NCBI GenBank assembly: GCA_021822495.1 | Contig: JAKAQO010000008.1 | Coordinates: 43,207-107,206, forward strand | DNA: 64,000 nt | Reading direction: 5' to 3' | Origin: a bacterium | GTDB taxonomy: Bacteria > Elusimicrobiota > Elusimicrobia > UBA1565 > UBA9628 | In this document: piece after piece, positions 48,662 to 58,461 of the stretch | Numbering within the stretch: the first letter of the stretch is position 1 | How the letters are laid out: each line of letters opens with the position of its first letter | Program-made: the position numbers and the translations under genes | The notes under the pieces: generated by a model | Databases searched by the model: none | Seen by the model: only the letters and a program-made list of their open reading frames with translations | What the model was told of the DNA's origin: nothing

Positions 48662-49903
48662 TTAAAAAAGCTCCTGAAAGACCGCGGTCACGCTTTTAAG
48701 CCAAGCTGGTTTTTTTCTCGGCATTACGCGGCGATTGGGAGAGGCCAGCGAAAAGGGAAGGGAATTGGATAAAAGCCCCAAAGCCGTTGAATACGCCGGA
48801 GAACTCCAGGCTGGCTCAACCGAAAACATATCCGGATGCGGAACCGCGACGCGAGCGGGCATACCCAAAATTTGATTGGCCGCGTCGCCCATTCCCCGCA
48901 TCAAAGCTCCGCCTCCGGCTAAAACGACGCCTCCGGGGCCGACGATATCGGCATAAGGAGAATTACGGATGTCCTCTTCAACCAAGGTCAAAATCTCCTC
49001 GACCCTGGGAAGAACAATCCCCATCACCGCGCTCACTCTGATTTTCCCGGGGGTTCGCCCGTCCACTCCGTTAAATTCCAATTCTTCGTCGTCTCCCAGA
49101 AGAGAGGGGTGGGCAAATCCGTGTTCTACTTTCAGACGTTCCGCCGTCGCCAAGGACGTGCGAAGCCCCATTGCTAAATCCCGCGTGATAAAATCAGAGC
49201 CAATCGGAAGCTCTTTAGAATAGCGAATGCTTCCCTCGGAATAAATCCCCATCGAAACCGATTGACCGCCGATATCGATAAAAAGAGCGCCGAGTTCTTT
49301 TTCCTCGGGCGTCACCAAAACGTCTCCCGCGGCCAAGAGCCCATAAACCGTTTCCCTGGCCTCAAAACCCGCTTGAGCGACAGCCTTGGTCAAATTATTT
49401 AAATGCGCGGAAGAAGCGGTCACGATGTGAACTTCGACCTCGAGCAAAGAACCCTCCATCCCCACCGGATTGGGGACGCCTCTTTGGCGATCGAGAGTAA
49501 AGGATTGCGGCATCACGTGCAAAATCTCGCGATCGGAGGAAAGAGGAACGGCCTTGGCATTGGCAATGACGCCTTCAACATCTTCCGACGTAATCTCCTT
49601 ATCGGTCCGCGCAATATTAAAGGCCCCTCGGTTATTAAAGGACTGCAGATGACTACCGCGAATGCCGACCACGAGTTCTTTAACCTCGCAATGGGAATTT
49701 TTTTCCGCCTTTTCGACCGCGTCTTGAATGGCGCGGGCGGTTTCCTGAATATTAATGACTACTCCGCCCTTAAGGCCGCGGCAAGGAACGCTCGCTCCGC
49801 CCACAATTTTGACTAATTCTTGCCCCTCTCCGCGCTCCCCGATCAGGCAGGTCACGCGGCTGGATCCAATATCTAAACCGGCCAACACATTGTCTGTCGA
49901 CAT
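48662..49903 (-). CDS. ftsA: cell division protein FtsA
   Basis: LAGLDIGSSRVTCLIGE, LFIDIGGQSVSMGIY, GVVLAGGGALMRG. Confidence 0.95.
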   Translation of the reverse strand: MSTDNVLAGLDIGSSRVTCLIGERGEGQELVKIVGGASVPCRGLKGGVVINIQETARAIQDAVEKAEKNSHCEVKELVVGIRGSHLQSFNNRGAFNIARTDKEITSEDVEGVIANAKAVPLSSDREILHVMPQSFTLDRQRGVPNPVGMEGSLLEVEVHIVTASSAHLNNLTKAVAQAGFEARETVYGLLAAGDVLVTPEEKELGALFIDIGGQSVSMGIYSEGSIRYSKELPIGSDFITRDLAMGLRTSLATAERLKVEHGFAHPSLLGDDEELEFNGVDGRTPGKIRVSAVMGIVLPRVEEILTLVEEDIRNSPYADIVGPGGVVLAGGGALMRGMGDAANQILGMPARVAVPHPDMFSVEPAWSSPAYSTALGLLSNSLPFSLASPNRRVMPRKKPAWLKSVTAVFQELF

Positions 49904-49904
49904 C

Positions 49905-50720
49905 CTAAAACCCCCTCGCCAAAGCCTTACTTACCGCCGGCTTGACGAAAATTTTTCCATTTCCAAAAGAACGCATATCGACGAAAAAATTGCCCTTGGC
50001 ATACGTCTTGGCGTCCGCAAGAACGGCATTGAGCCGCTTGACTTTCTCTTTTGTCCAACGAAAGTCGCCCCAATCAATGAGGGTTCCGTCTTGGAGCTCA
50101 ACGCTCCACCCATTGACCGGAGACAAATAGCGCAAACTCTCGATGGGAGAGGGAAGATTTAAAGATGCAATCTTGTTAAGGAAACTTGCCGCTTGACGCA
50201 GGGCCTTTGAATCCATATTTGAGTCTTGAATTTCAGGAAGAGACTCCGCATAGAGTTCCTTGGGAGCTTTAAAAAAATTCCCCTTATCATCCATGAAATT
50301 CCGCCCGTTTCCTCCTGAAACGACGGCGACAGCCTGACGCAAAACAATATGATAAACCAACCCCCGAGAGAAAAAATCTCGGCTCAGATGCGCCGATTTC
50401 AAAAAAGGGAAGCGCTCCATAATTTTAGAACCCTGGCTTTTCCAGGAGTTGAGGCTTTGAGCGTTAAGGAAGGAAAGAATCTGGGGCTTTAAAGAATCAG
50501 GAACGCCTTCCAATTCCACGGTCTTGGGAGAAGGAATATCCTCCACGAGAGATTGTTTAAGAGTGAAAACTGATTTTTTAAAGCGCGCCCAACTCAAAAC
50601 AAAGGCGGCTCCTAAAACGAGAATCGCGAGAATGGAAACGACCCTGCGATTACGCGCCTTGCGCTGTTGCGGCCGCAAAGCGATTCTGGGATTTCTCCTG
50701 GGCGAAGCGACACGTTTCAT
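49905..50720 (-). CDS. ftsQ: FtsQ/DivIB-like protein
   Basis: Single N-terminal TM, POTRA-like region, position between murB and ftsA. Confidence 0.8.
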   Translation of the reverse strand: MKRVASPRRNPRIALRPQQRKARNRRVVSILAILVLGAAFVLSWARFKKSVFTLKQSLVEDIPSPKTVELEGVPDSLKPQILSFLNAQSLNSWKSQGSKIMERFPFLKSAHLSRDFFSRGLVYHIVLRQAVAVVSGGNGRNFMDDKGNFFKAPKELYAESLPEIQDSNMDSKALRQAASFLNKIASLNLPSPIESLRYLSPVNGWSVELQDGTLIDWGDFRWTKEKVKRLNAVLADAKTYAKGNFFVDMRSFGNGKIFVKPAVSKALARGF

Positions 50721-51643
50721 AAAGAGCGCCCGACGACCTTGATTTCAAGCTCAAGCTCGACGCCCGCATCTTCTTTAATCTTTCGCCGGATGATTTCAAT
50801 CAAGCCCACGACATCAGAAGCCTTGGCGTTATTAAAATTCTCGATAAAATTAGCGTGAAGGGGAGACACGCGCGCCCCCCCATGCTCCATTCCCTTAAGC
50901 CCGGCTTTTTCAATCAATTCGGCGGCAAAAAATCCATTCGGGTTTTTAAAAATAGAACCGACATTAAAAGTATGCACGGGTTGAGTTTTCAGGCGTTTTG
51001 ATTGATGATCGGCAACGCGCTTCATTATATCAACTTTATCGCCTTCCCTCAATCGCAAAAGGGCCGACAAAATCACGCGGCCCGAAAGTCCGCTTGAGCG
51101 ATACGAAAAACTGACTTGCGAGGAATCAACAAACTGCGGCTTAAGAGTCTTTGAATCGAAAATTTCAACATCTTGAATCAAGGCACCGATTTCAAGGTCG
51201 CGCGTTCCGGCGTTCATCATGACTGCTCCGCCCAAGGTTCCTGGAATTCCAACCAGAGGCTCAGCCCCGCCCAAACCATGACTAGCCGCGACTGAGATGA
51301 GTTGTGGAATCCGAACTCCAGACCCCACGCGAACAAGGCCTTTTTCCAGAAAATCAATTTTTTCAAAATCCCCTTTAAGTGTCGCGACCACCCCCGGGAT
51401 TCCGCCATCTAAAATAAGAAGGTTAGAGCCCCATCCTATAAAGAAAACTGGGATGTTTGAGCGCGAACAAAAACGCATCAAGGTTTCTAGTTCAAGACGG
51501 TTGCTGAGCTCAAGATAGGCCTCGGCAGGCCCTCCGATCTTGAAAGTCGTGTAGCGAAAAAGCGGTTCGTTTAAACGCGCTTGCGGGAAAATTTTTTTGA
51601 GCCCTTCTTGCCACTCTGATTCCATCAAATACAAGCCTAACAA
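50717..51643 (-). CDS. murB: UDP-N-acetylenolpyruvoylglucosamine reductase
   Basis: YTTFKIGGPAEAYLELS, GIPGTLGGAVMMNAGT, SIFKNPNGFFAAELIEKAGLKG; start may be internal Met. Confidence 0.95.
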   Translation of the reverse strand: MLGLYLMESEWQEGLKKIFPQARLNEPLFRYTTFKIGGPAEAYLELSNRLELETLMRFCSRSNIPVFFIGWGSNLLILDGGIPGVVATLKGDFEKIDFLEKGLVRVGSGVRIPQLISVAASHGLGGAEPLVGIPGTLGGAVMMNAGTRDLEIGALIQDVEIFDSKTLKPQFVDSSQVSFSYRSSGLSGRVILSALLRLREGDKVDIMKRVADHQSKRLKTQPVHTFNVGSIFKNPNGFFAAELIEKAGLKGMEHGGARVSPLHANFIENFNNAKASDVVGLIEIIRRKIKEDAGVELELEIKVVGRSL

Positions 51644-51685
51644 ATCACGTCTTGAAATTCCATTAGAGGTCGGCCGCCGGACCTT

Positions 51686-52603
51686 TTATGAAGGGGATAA
51701 AAAGGGCCGACCAGACACCGCGATTTCCTCGCGAACAGAATCAACCAGCGCGCCAATCAACTTGTTCCGCCGCGTGATTAAATGAACGGACTCCCGCAAC
51801 CCCCAATCACGATGGGAGTTGAGGGTCACGAGTCCGCCATGGGGAAGGCTTTTCGCCACGGTATAGGCGTTCAGCGGAGCGATTCCCTCTCCCGCCAAGG
51901 CCATCCGCCGAATTAGTTCCACATCCTGGACCTCGGCGACGATATGGGGCGCGGCTTTCCAGGATGAAAGCAAATCAAGGATTCGTTCATAGACGAGACT
52001 CGGATACGAAGGCAAGAGAAAAGGAGCCCCGTTTAAATCCCGGGGCAGCCGCTTAAATCGCCGCGCGACATGGGGAGCCGCGACGAAAACAATCGGAATC
52101 TCCGCCAACACATGATTATCGAGATCGTCTCGGTCCGGCCCTCGCAAGCTCATGTCCGTCAATATCGCGTCAAGGCGAAAATCCCGGAGCTCCGCGAGCA
52201 AGGATTCAAGATTTCCCTCTTTGAGGACAATGAGGGCGTCTTTGTCATGGCGACGCAAGCCGCGCAACAAGGCGTGACCAAAGGATCTGGGCGTGCCGTT
52301 TAGAATTCCAGCCGTAATCACGCGCCTTCCCGCGGATTTGCCCCCATGCAAGGCGTCCTCCATTTGCTTGCCCAGTTCAAAAATTTGACGGGCGAAATCC
52401 AACACGCGACGCCCATCCGGGGTCAGTATCAGCCGTTGTCGGCGGCGTTCAAAAAGGGTCTTGCCAAGCGATCGCTCGAATTGTCGAAGTTGAATGCTGA
52501 GCGTCGATTGATTAAGGAATAATTTTTCCGCGGCAAGCGTCAGAGAGCGACTCTCGGCGATCACGTAGAAGTAATAGAGATGATGGTAATTTATGGAGAT
52601 CAT
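51686..52603 (-). CDS. LysR-family regulator
   Basis: N-terminal HTH YYFYVIAESRSLTLAAEKLFLNQSTLSIQLRQFERSLGKTLFERRRQRLILTPDGRRVL. Confidence 0.92.
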   Translation of the reverse strand: MISINYHHLYYFYVIAESRSLTLAAEKLFLNQSTLSIQLRQFERSLGKTLFERRRQRLILTPDGRRVLDFARQIFELGKQMEDALHGGKSAGRRVITAGILNGTPRSFGHALLRGLRRHDKDALIVLKEGNLESLLAELRDFRLDAILTDMSLRGPDRDDLDNHVLAEIPIVFVAAPHVARRFKRLPRDLNGAPFLLPSYPSLVYERILDLLSSWKAAPHIVAEVQDVELIRRMALAGEGIAPLNAYTVAKSLPHGGLVTLNSHRDWGLRESVHLITRRNKLIGALVDSVREEIAVSGRPFLSPS

Positions 52604-52665
52604 TGATTAATTCAAATACTATGTATTAGATTATCAAATTTACAAAACAACTCCATCCCGTTATA

Positions 52666-53271
52666 ATGTTTGAGGGAATGGATATTCTTTCGATGTTCCC
52701 GAACCCATGGCAAAACCGAATGAATCGAATCGAAACAAAAGCAGGGAAATTTAATCCCATGAGCTCTCTTATTATTGTCCGAAGCGCGGGAAGATTATCC
52801 CGTAGCATTAAAAGCATTAACGCATTCTTAACCTTCGATCGCGGGCGCCAAACCCGGAATGAACGCATTATCGGCATCGCCATTCAAGACGATATTGATG
52901 CCAGCCCGGCGGAAATCTCGGAATCGTTTTCCATCTCGGGGGAATGGGCTCTCTATCAGATTAGCGACAAAATCATGGGTTCCAAGGGAACCCCTTCCAG
53001 CCGAAGGCGATCGTTATTTAATCTCCTTTGCCAATTAAATCCCAACAAAGAAAACAGGAAGCTGATCGCCGTTTTCGCTGCGAATGAAAATATCGAGAAA
53101 ATTGGGCGAGAGATGAGAAAATTGCGCGAAGAATTCGGGCGCGTGATTGATCCTGCTTGGTTTATTGATGATCCAATGCGAGGAATCATGCCCTCGGATA
53201 AATCCCGCAAGATTCGTTCAACGAATAGAAACAAAGGAGAGGAAACTCTATGTCTAAAAAAACGCCGGTAA
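52666..53271 (+). CDS. uncharacterised protein upstream of icd
   Basis: Open reading frame with protein-like composition, overlaps icd start by 22 nt; start uncertain. Confidence 0.5.
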   Translation: MFEGMDILSMFPNPWQNRMNRIETKAGKFNPMSSLIIVRSAGRLSRSIKSINAFLTFDRGRQTRNERIIGIAIQDDIDASPAEISESFSISGEWALYQISDKIMGSKGTPSSRRRSLFNLLCQLNPNKENRKLIAVFAANENIEKIGREMRKLREEFGRVIDPAWFIDDPMRGIMPSDKSRKIRSTNRNKGEETLCLKKRR

Positions 53272-54707
53272 CAATCGCTCGCGGAGACGGCATCGGTCCT
53301 GAAATTATGGATGCCGTCCTTCATATTCTTAAAGAGGCTCAAGCTCCCCTGGAGTTCGAGGAAATAGAAATTGGAAAAAAGCTCTACGAAGCGGGCCATA
53401 CCTCCGGAATTTCGCCGTCGGCCTGGGAATCCCTGCGCAGGACCCGCATCTTCCTGAAGGCTCCAATAACGACCCCTCAAGGAAGCGGCTATAAGAGTCT
53501 CAACGTTACAATCAGAAAAACCCTCGGCCTCTACGCGAACGTGCGTCCGTGCGTGGCCTACCCGCCTTTTGTCGCGACGAGGCATCCCCAGATGAAAGTC
53601 ACGATCATCCGCGAAAACGAGGAAGACCTCTATGCGGGAATCGAGCACCGGCAAACCGATGAGGTCACGCAATGTCTAAAACTCATCACCAGACCGGGCT
53701 GTGAAAAAATCATTCGCTATGCGTTTGAATACGCCCGCCATCATGGAACGCGGAAAATCACCTGCATGACCAAGGATAATATCATGAAGATGACCGATGG
53801 ATTATTTCACGCCGTTTTCAACGAAATTTCCGCCGAATATCCCGAACTCGAGAAAGAACACCTGATTATCGACATCGGCGCCGCTCGTCTTGCGGACACG
53901 CCGGAACGTTTCGAGCTCATCGTCCTGCCGAATCTATACGGGGACATACTTTCAGACATTGCCGCCCAAGTGGCGGGTTCCGTGGGTTTGGCCCCCTCCT
54001 GCAATATCGGCGATCACGGAGCGATGTTTGAAGCCATTCACGGTTCGGCCCCCGATATCGCGGGCCTTAATATCGCAAACCCCTCTGGCCTACTCCTTTC
54101 CGCTGTAATGATGCTCGTCCATATCGGAGAAGCTAAGATAGCGGAAAAAATCCACAATGCCTGGCTTAAAACAATAGAGGACGGCTTCCACACGAAAGAT
54201 ATTTTTTCTTCCCACAGCGCCCACCAGTGCGGCACGCGCGAATTCGCCAAGGAAATCATCGCAAGACTCGGGGCCTCTCCCAACAAGCTCAAGCCCGTCG
54301 CCTATCAAGACGGAAGACCCGCTTCAATGGCCCGCGCCGCCATTTCTTCCGCTCCTTCCAGGACCGCCCGCAAGGAACTTATCGGAACGGACATATTCCT
54401 GGATTGGAAAGGAATACCTCCGGATGAACTCGGCGCCAAACTCAAGACCCTTGAGACGCCCTCATTGCAACTCAAGATGATCACCAACAGAGGCGTCAAG
54501 GTCTGGCCGGAGGGTCTCCCCGAAACATTTTGCACCGATCATTGGCGTTGCCGCTTCGTCAGGACGCAAACAGGAAGCCCCGCCAAAAGCGCCGACATCA
54601 TTGAACTCCTCGATAAACTCTCGAAAGCGGGGTTGAATTTCATTAAACTAGAGAATCTTTATGATTTCGACGGCATTCCAGGCTACTCGCTTGGACAGGG
54701 GCAATGA
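53250..54707 (+). CDS. icd: NADP-type isocitrate dehydrogenase with C-terminal extension (Thermus-like)
   Basis: IARGDGIGPEIMDAVL, NVTIRKTLGLYANVRPC, RENEEDLYAGIEHRQT, GDILSDIAAQVAGSVGLAPSCNIG. Confidence 0.88.
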   Translation: MSKKTPVTIARGDGIGPEIMDAVLHILKEAQAPLEFEEIEIGKKLYEAGHTSGISPSAWESLRRTRIFLKAPITTPQGSGYKSLNVTIRKTLGLYANVRPCVAYPPFVATRHPQMKVTIIRENEEDLYAGIEHRQTDEVTQCLKLITRPGCEKIIRYAFEYARHHGTRKITCMTKDNIMKMTDGLFHAVFNEISAEYPELEKEHLIIDIGAARLADTPERFELIVLPNLYGDILSDIAAQVAGSVGLAPSCNIGDHGAMFEAIHGSAPDIAGLNIANPSGLLLSAVMMLVHIGEAKIAEKIHNAWLKTIEDGFHTKDIFSSHSAHQCGTREFAKEIIARLGASPNKLKPVAYQDGRPASMARAAISSAPSRTARKELIGTDIFLDWKGIPPDELGAKLKTLETPSLQLKMITNRGVKVWPEGLPETFCTDHWRCRFVRTQTGSPAKSADIIELLDKLSKAGLNFIKLENLYDFDGIPGYSLGQGQ

Positions 54708-55570
54708 GTGGCGCTTTGGCGGCGCCTTATGCGATGCGCCTCGTCGCGCTGAGCACGATGCACCGAAAAGAAAAGGCGATAGCCCCCGCGTTCCGCCAAA
54801 CCCTTGGTTCTCTCGTCCTTGCCATTCCTGGAATCAATACCGACGAATTGGGAACATTCACCGGAGAAATCCCGAGGACGGGCACGATGGAGGAAACGGT
54901 CAGGAAAAAAGCCCGGTTGGGGATGAGGGCTAGCGGTTTGCGTCTGGGAATAGCCAGCGAGGGAAGTTTTGGACCCCACCCCGCAATCCCGTTTTTTCCC
55001 GCCGGACTGGAATTAATGATTTTTATTGACGATGAAAGAGGTTTTGAGATTATCGAAAGCCAGATGTCCGAGGAAACCAACTATACGGGCGTCCTCGTCA
55101 AGACGCTCGCGGAAGCCGAGGAATTTCTAAAGCGGAGTCGCTTCCCCTCCCACAAAACGATCGTGGCTTCACAATATCCTCGAGGAAAAAGTTTTCTGGC
55201 AAAAGGTATCGGTGAGAAATATCAACTAATCCAAGCCGTCAAAGCCGCCGCCAAAGCGTCAAAAAACGGAATCGTTCGGATAGAAACCGATATGCGGGCG
55301 CACATGAACCCCACCCGCATGCGCTGCATCCGTTCACTCGCCGCCAAGTTAGCGAAACGGTTAAACACCCCTTGCCCGAAATGCGAAGCTCCGGGATGGG
55401 GAGTTACAGACGTCGAAAAAGGTCTCCCCTGCCGCTCCTGTCATACGCCCACCCATTGGACAGCTCGCCTGATTTTTTCCTGCGCCCTCTGTGGATATCG
55501 GCGGGTTACGGGCAGACCCGATGGGAAGAATTACGCGGATGAAGCGCTGTGCCCATATTGCAATCCCTGA
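54704..55570 (+). CDS. DUF6671-like protein with C-terminal zinc-ribbon
   Basis: RLVALSTMHRKEKAIAPAF; CPKCEAPGW..CRSCH..CALCG..CPYC; ATGA overlap with icd. Confidence 0.75.
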   Translation: MSGALAAPYAMRLVALSTMHRKEKAIAPAFRQTLGSLVLAIPGINTDELGTFTGEIPRTGTMEETVRKKARLGMRASGLRLGIASEGSFGPHPAIPFFPAGLELMIFIDDERGFEIIESQMSEETNYTGVLVKTLAEAEEFLKRSRFPSHKTIVASQYPRGKSFLAKGIGEKYQLIQAVKAAAKASKNGIVRIETDMRAHMNPTRMRCIRSLAAKLAKRLNTPCPKCEAPGWGVTDVEKGLPCRSCHTPTHWTARLIFSCALCGYRRVTGRPDGKNYADEALCPYCNP

Positions 55571-55667
55571 GTCCCTTCTTCTTAAATCAAAACTTCTCCG
55601 CCGAAAAATCCACGGGGCGAGCGAAGAACCCGCCCGCCCCGGTTGAGTCCGCATTCTTAAAATGTTC

Positions 55668-56429
55668 TCAGCGACTTTGATAGTCGCCCCTAGACACCCC
55701 AGCCTGAGCTTTTTTATTCCGAGTCTGAGTCTGGAGTTTAGCCTTAAGAGAGTTAAGGTCTTGGCTCATCCAGAACTGAATATCTTTTTTAAGTTTTCTC
55801 TGGATGTAAGGATATCTCAGGTCCGAGGCGTCGCAATATGAGCTCAATTTAGGATTATTCAGTTTTTCTATGGCAAATCCATACTGCTCAGTTACGCAGT
55901 CGCTGTTGTACTCTTGTTCTTGAGTTGGGCGCACGAGCTCAAGCATGGACTCTCCGTGCTCATCACCGAGCGAGTCTCCAAAGGCTATCTGATCAACTAA
56001 GGCGTTTCCATTTGCATCAACCCCTACCTCGACCCATACGAAGAAATGCCCGCCATAAGGCGAGTTGGGATCGCGCGCATCCAGGCGCAAATAAGCGCGA
56101 TCGGAGGCCAACTCAATGTCTTGAGCCAAGAAAGCCGCGATCTGTTTGAATTTTTGCATTTGTTCTGGCGTCAGGCGTGCAATTAATTCCTGCGAAGGAA
56201 TTGCGTCCGTTCGAGGAACGACAAGTTGCCCATCGGAATTAAGAGTGGGAGGATTATTCGCCAAAACCCCCTTGGCCGGATTAGCCGCGACTTCCTTGAG
56301 ATTCGCGACCATCGCATGGACATTAACGCCTTGATCGAAGTTCACATTCTGCGCCCGAGCCGGCAAGACCGCCGCCGCGCTAAACGCCGCGACCGCCATA
56401 CCCGTCAACGCCATTTTTAATTTCGTCAT
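55668..56429 (-). CDS. secreted protein of unknown function
   Basis: Signal peptide MTKLKMALTGMAVAAFSAAAVLPARAQN; start at internal Met. Confidence 0.7.
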   Translation of the reverse strand: MTKLKMALTGMAVAAFSAAAVLPARAQNVNFDQGVNVHAMVANLKEVAANPAKGVLANNPPTLNSDGQLVVPRTDAIPSQELIARLTPEQMQKFKQIAAFLAQDIELASDRAYLRLDARDPNSPYGGHFFVWVEVGVDANGNALVDQIAFGDSLGDEHGESMLELVRPTQEQEYNSDCVTEQYGFAIEKLNNPKLSSYCDASDLRYPYIQRKLKKDIQFWMSQDLNSLKAKLQTQTRNKKAQAGVSRGDYQSR

Positions 56430-56538
56430 TTCTATTCTCCTCCGCTTCACGCGGAACATCTTTTAAACCGCGCCGAAATATCCGGCGTCAAGTAATATCC
56501 TACGCCCAAAGCCGGAAAATCCGTATGGGTCCAAAGTC

Positions 56539-56625
56539 CTAGACGCGACCCGGCAAAAGACCCAGTTCTTTTTGGATTTTTTCGAGATTCGGCGCGGCAT
56601 TCGGGCGAGGGTCAAAAGGTCAAAA
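56539..56625 (-). pseudogene. possible 3' remnant of a truncated CDS
   Basis: Reverse-strand frame reads PFDPRPNAAPNLEKIQKELGLLPGRV-stop with no start; cut off by the palindromic repeat. Confidence 0.35.
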
Positions 56626-56641
56626 GGGACTGTCCCCTTTT
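56622..56641. repeat. GGGACTGTCCC palindrome
   Basis: AAAAGGGACTGTCCCCTTTT. Confidence 0.85.
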
Positions 56642-56665
56642 CCCACCCGTGAATATCTCCGGCTC

Positions 56666-56872
56666 TTAAATGGCCGCGTGAGAGCGAATGATTGGGACTA
56701 GAGCTCTTAAGGCTTTATTGACATCCCTGGAGGTCGGGAATACGGCCGCCACGTCTTTTTCCAGGACGACGATGTTAGTCCCTCTCTCGTATTGCCGAGC
56801 ATACTTCCCGCGAACGGCCCTGCTAAAATCATACTCCGGCAAAATATCCGCCTTGCCCCTAGCCTTCTTCAT
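56666..56872 (-). CDS. small antitoxin-like protein
   Basis: DILPEYDFSRAVRGKYARQYERGTNIVVLEKDVAAVFPTSRDVNKALRAL resembles widespread small antitoxin-like proteins. Confidence 0.6.
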   Translation of the reverse strand: MKKARGKADILPEYDFSRAVRGKYARQYERGTNIVVLEKDVAAVFPTSRDVNKALRALVPIIRSHAAI

Positions 56873-56923
56873 ATTGATTTCTCTCCCTTTTCGTCGCCAA
56901 TGTCGCTTACCCGCGTCGCCACT

Positions 56924-57904
56924 CTACTGCGCCGGATGGCTTAGACCGGCGGCCCTTTGCAATCGGTCCATCACCGCCCGCCCCACGCCGCGCTTCGGGA
57001 CAGTCTCAACATATAAAGTTTTGACGCCGAAAGATTCGGCCTCGCGCAAGGAGGCAAATAAAGAGCGCGCGTAGACGTCAAGGCCCCCGGGAATTTTTCG
57101 GGAAAAGCCCGGCAAGGGCGCGCCCGAAGGCGAGCGGTGAATGAGCCCCGTTTTCGGAAATTTCAAAGCCTCAATTCCTTCGCGCACGCGCCTGGGGGAA
57201 ACAAGCTCAACGCGGCAATCGGGAGCGTAATGCCGATAGCGCGTTCCGGGAGAGGCGGGAGAATTCGCGCCGGGGTTGAGGACTTTAACTCCCGCGGCGC
57301 GGGCAATATCCTCAACCGTTAAGGAACCGGGACGCAAAAGCACGGGATAACGCCCGCGCGCGTCAATAATCGTGGATTCCAAACCTTCATTGCAAGGGCC
57401 GCCGTCTAAAATGAGGGCAATGCGTCCGTCTAAATCCGCGTAAACATGAGCGGCGGTCGTAGGGCTAGGGCGCCCGGAAAGATTGGCCGATGGAGCGGCG
57501 ATGGGTTCGCCCAGAAAATCAATCAGGGTTTGGAAAAAGGGATGGGCCGGACAACGGACCGCAATGGTTTCCTGCCCTCCTGTCACAACATCAGGCACAA
57601 GACCAGAACTTTTCAGAATCAAGGTCAAAGGCCCCGGCCAAAATGCCGCAATCAATTTTCGCGCAAGCGAAGTCGGATGCGCGACGGTTTCCATCATGGC
57701 GGAGCCGTTTACATGCACAATGAGCGGATTATCAGACGGGCGCCCCTTGGCCCGGTAAATTTTCTTAACCGCCTTAGCGTCTAAAGCGCGCGCCCCAAGA
57801 CCATAGACCGTTTCCGTTGGAAAAGCGACTAATTGCCCGCGCCTTAAGGCTTGCGCCGCCGCCTTCATCCCGGCGACATCGGCTTTCAAAAAGCGCGTCT
57901 TCAT
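56924..57904 (-). CDS. tsaC: L-threonylcarbamoyladenylate synthase
   Basis: [44 protein letters not shown]; long form with Sua5-like C-terminal part. Confidence 0.93.
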   Translation of the reverse strand: MKTRFLKADVAGMKAAAQALRRGQLVAFPTETVYGLGARALDAKAVKKIYRAKGRPSDNPLIVHVNGSAMMETVAHPTSLARKLIAAFWPGPLTLILKSSGLVPDVVTGGQETIAVRCPAHPFFQTLIDFLGEPIAAPSANLSGRPSPTTAAHVYADLDGRIALILDGGPCNEGLESTIIDARGRYPVLLRPGSLTVEDIARAAGVKVLNPGANSPASPGTRYRHYAPDCRVELVSPRRVREGIEALKFPKTGLIHRSPSGAPLPGFSRKIPGGLDVYARSLFASLREAESFGVKTLYVETVPKRGVGRAVMDRLQRAAGLSHPAQ

Positions 57905-58461
57905 TTTCTGACGAATAGTTTTATTAACTTGCTCGGAAGACGCGCATCTAAAACTTTCCGGGTTTGAGCCGCGCGATAGGATTTAACCGCCGCGCTTAAT
58001 TCAGGATGAGAAAGACCAAGAATAGCGCCTGCCAGCAAAGCCGCATTGACCGCTCCCGCCCGGCCGATGGCCAAACTTCCCACCGGAATTCCCGCCGGCA
58101 TCTGAGCGATGGAGAGAAGAGAATCAAGCCCGCGCAAAGCCTTGGACTCGACAGGAACGCCTAAAACTGGAAGGCTCGTTTTTGAAGCCGTCATTCCCGG
58201 CAGATGCGCGGCCCCGCCGGCTCCGGCGATGATGAGCTTAAGCCCGCGCCGCTCGGCTGAAACCGCGTATTGAAATAATTTATCAGGCGTGCGGTGAGCC
58301 GAGACGATTTCGACCTCATAAGGGATTCCTAATTGTTTAAGAGTCTTGACCGTATGTCGCATCGTTGAATAATCTGATGCTGAACCCATAATAACGCCGA
58401 CTAAAGGCGCGAAGGTCTTTCCTTGAGTTCGACGAATTTTTTTTAATGGCATCTGGTTCAT
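57901..58461 (-). CDS. purE: N5-carboxyaminoimidazole ribonucleotide mutase
   Basis: [40 protein letters not shown]. Confidence 0.96.
   Translation of the reverse strand: MNQMPLKKIRRTQGKTFAPLVGVIMGSASDYSTMRHTVKTLKQLGIPYEVEIVSAHRTPDKLFQYAVSAERRGLKLIIAGAGGAAHLPGMTASKTSLPVLGVPVESKALRGLDSLLSIAQMPAGIPVGSLAIGRAGAVNAALLAGAILGLSHPELSAAVKSYRAAQTRKVLDARLPSKLIKLFVRK

Noticed and set aside
52956-53672. 238-aa reverse ORF opposite icd
   Set aside because: Fully antisense to the 5' part of icd and the upstream ORF; basic/aromatic composition typical of spurious antisense frames.
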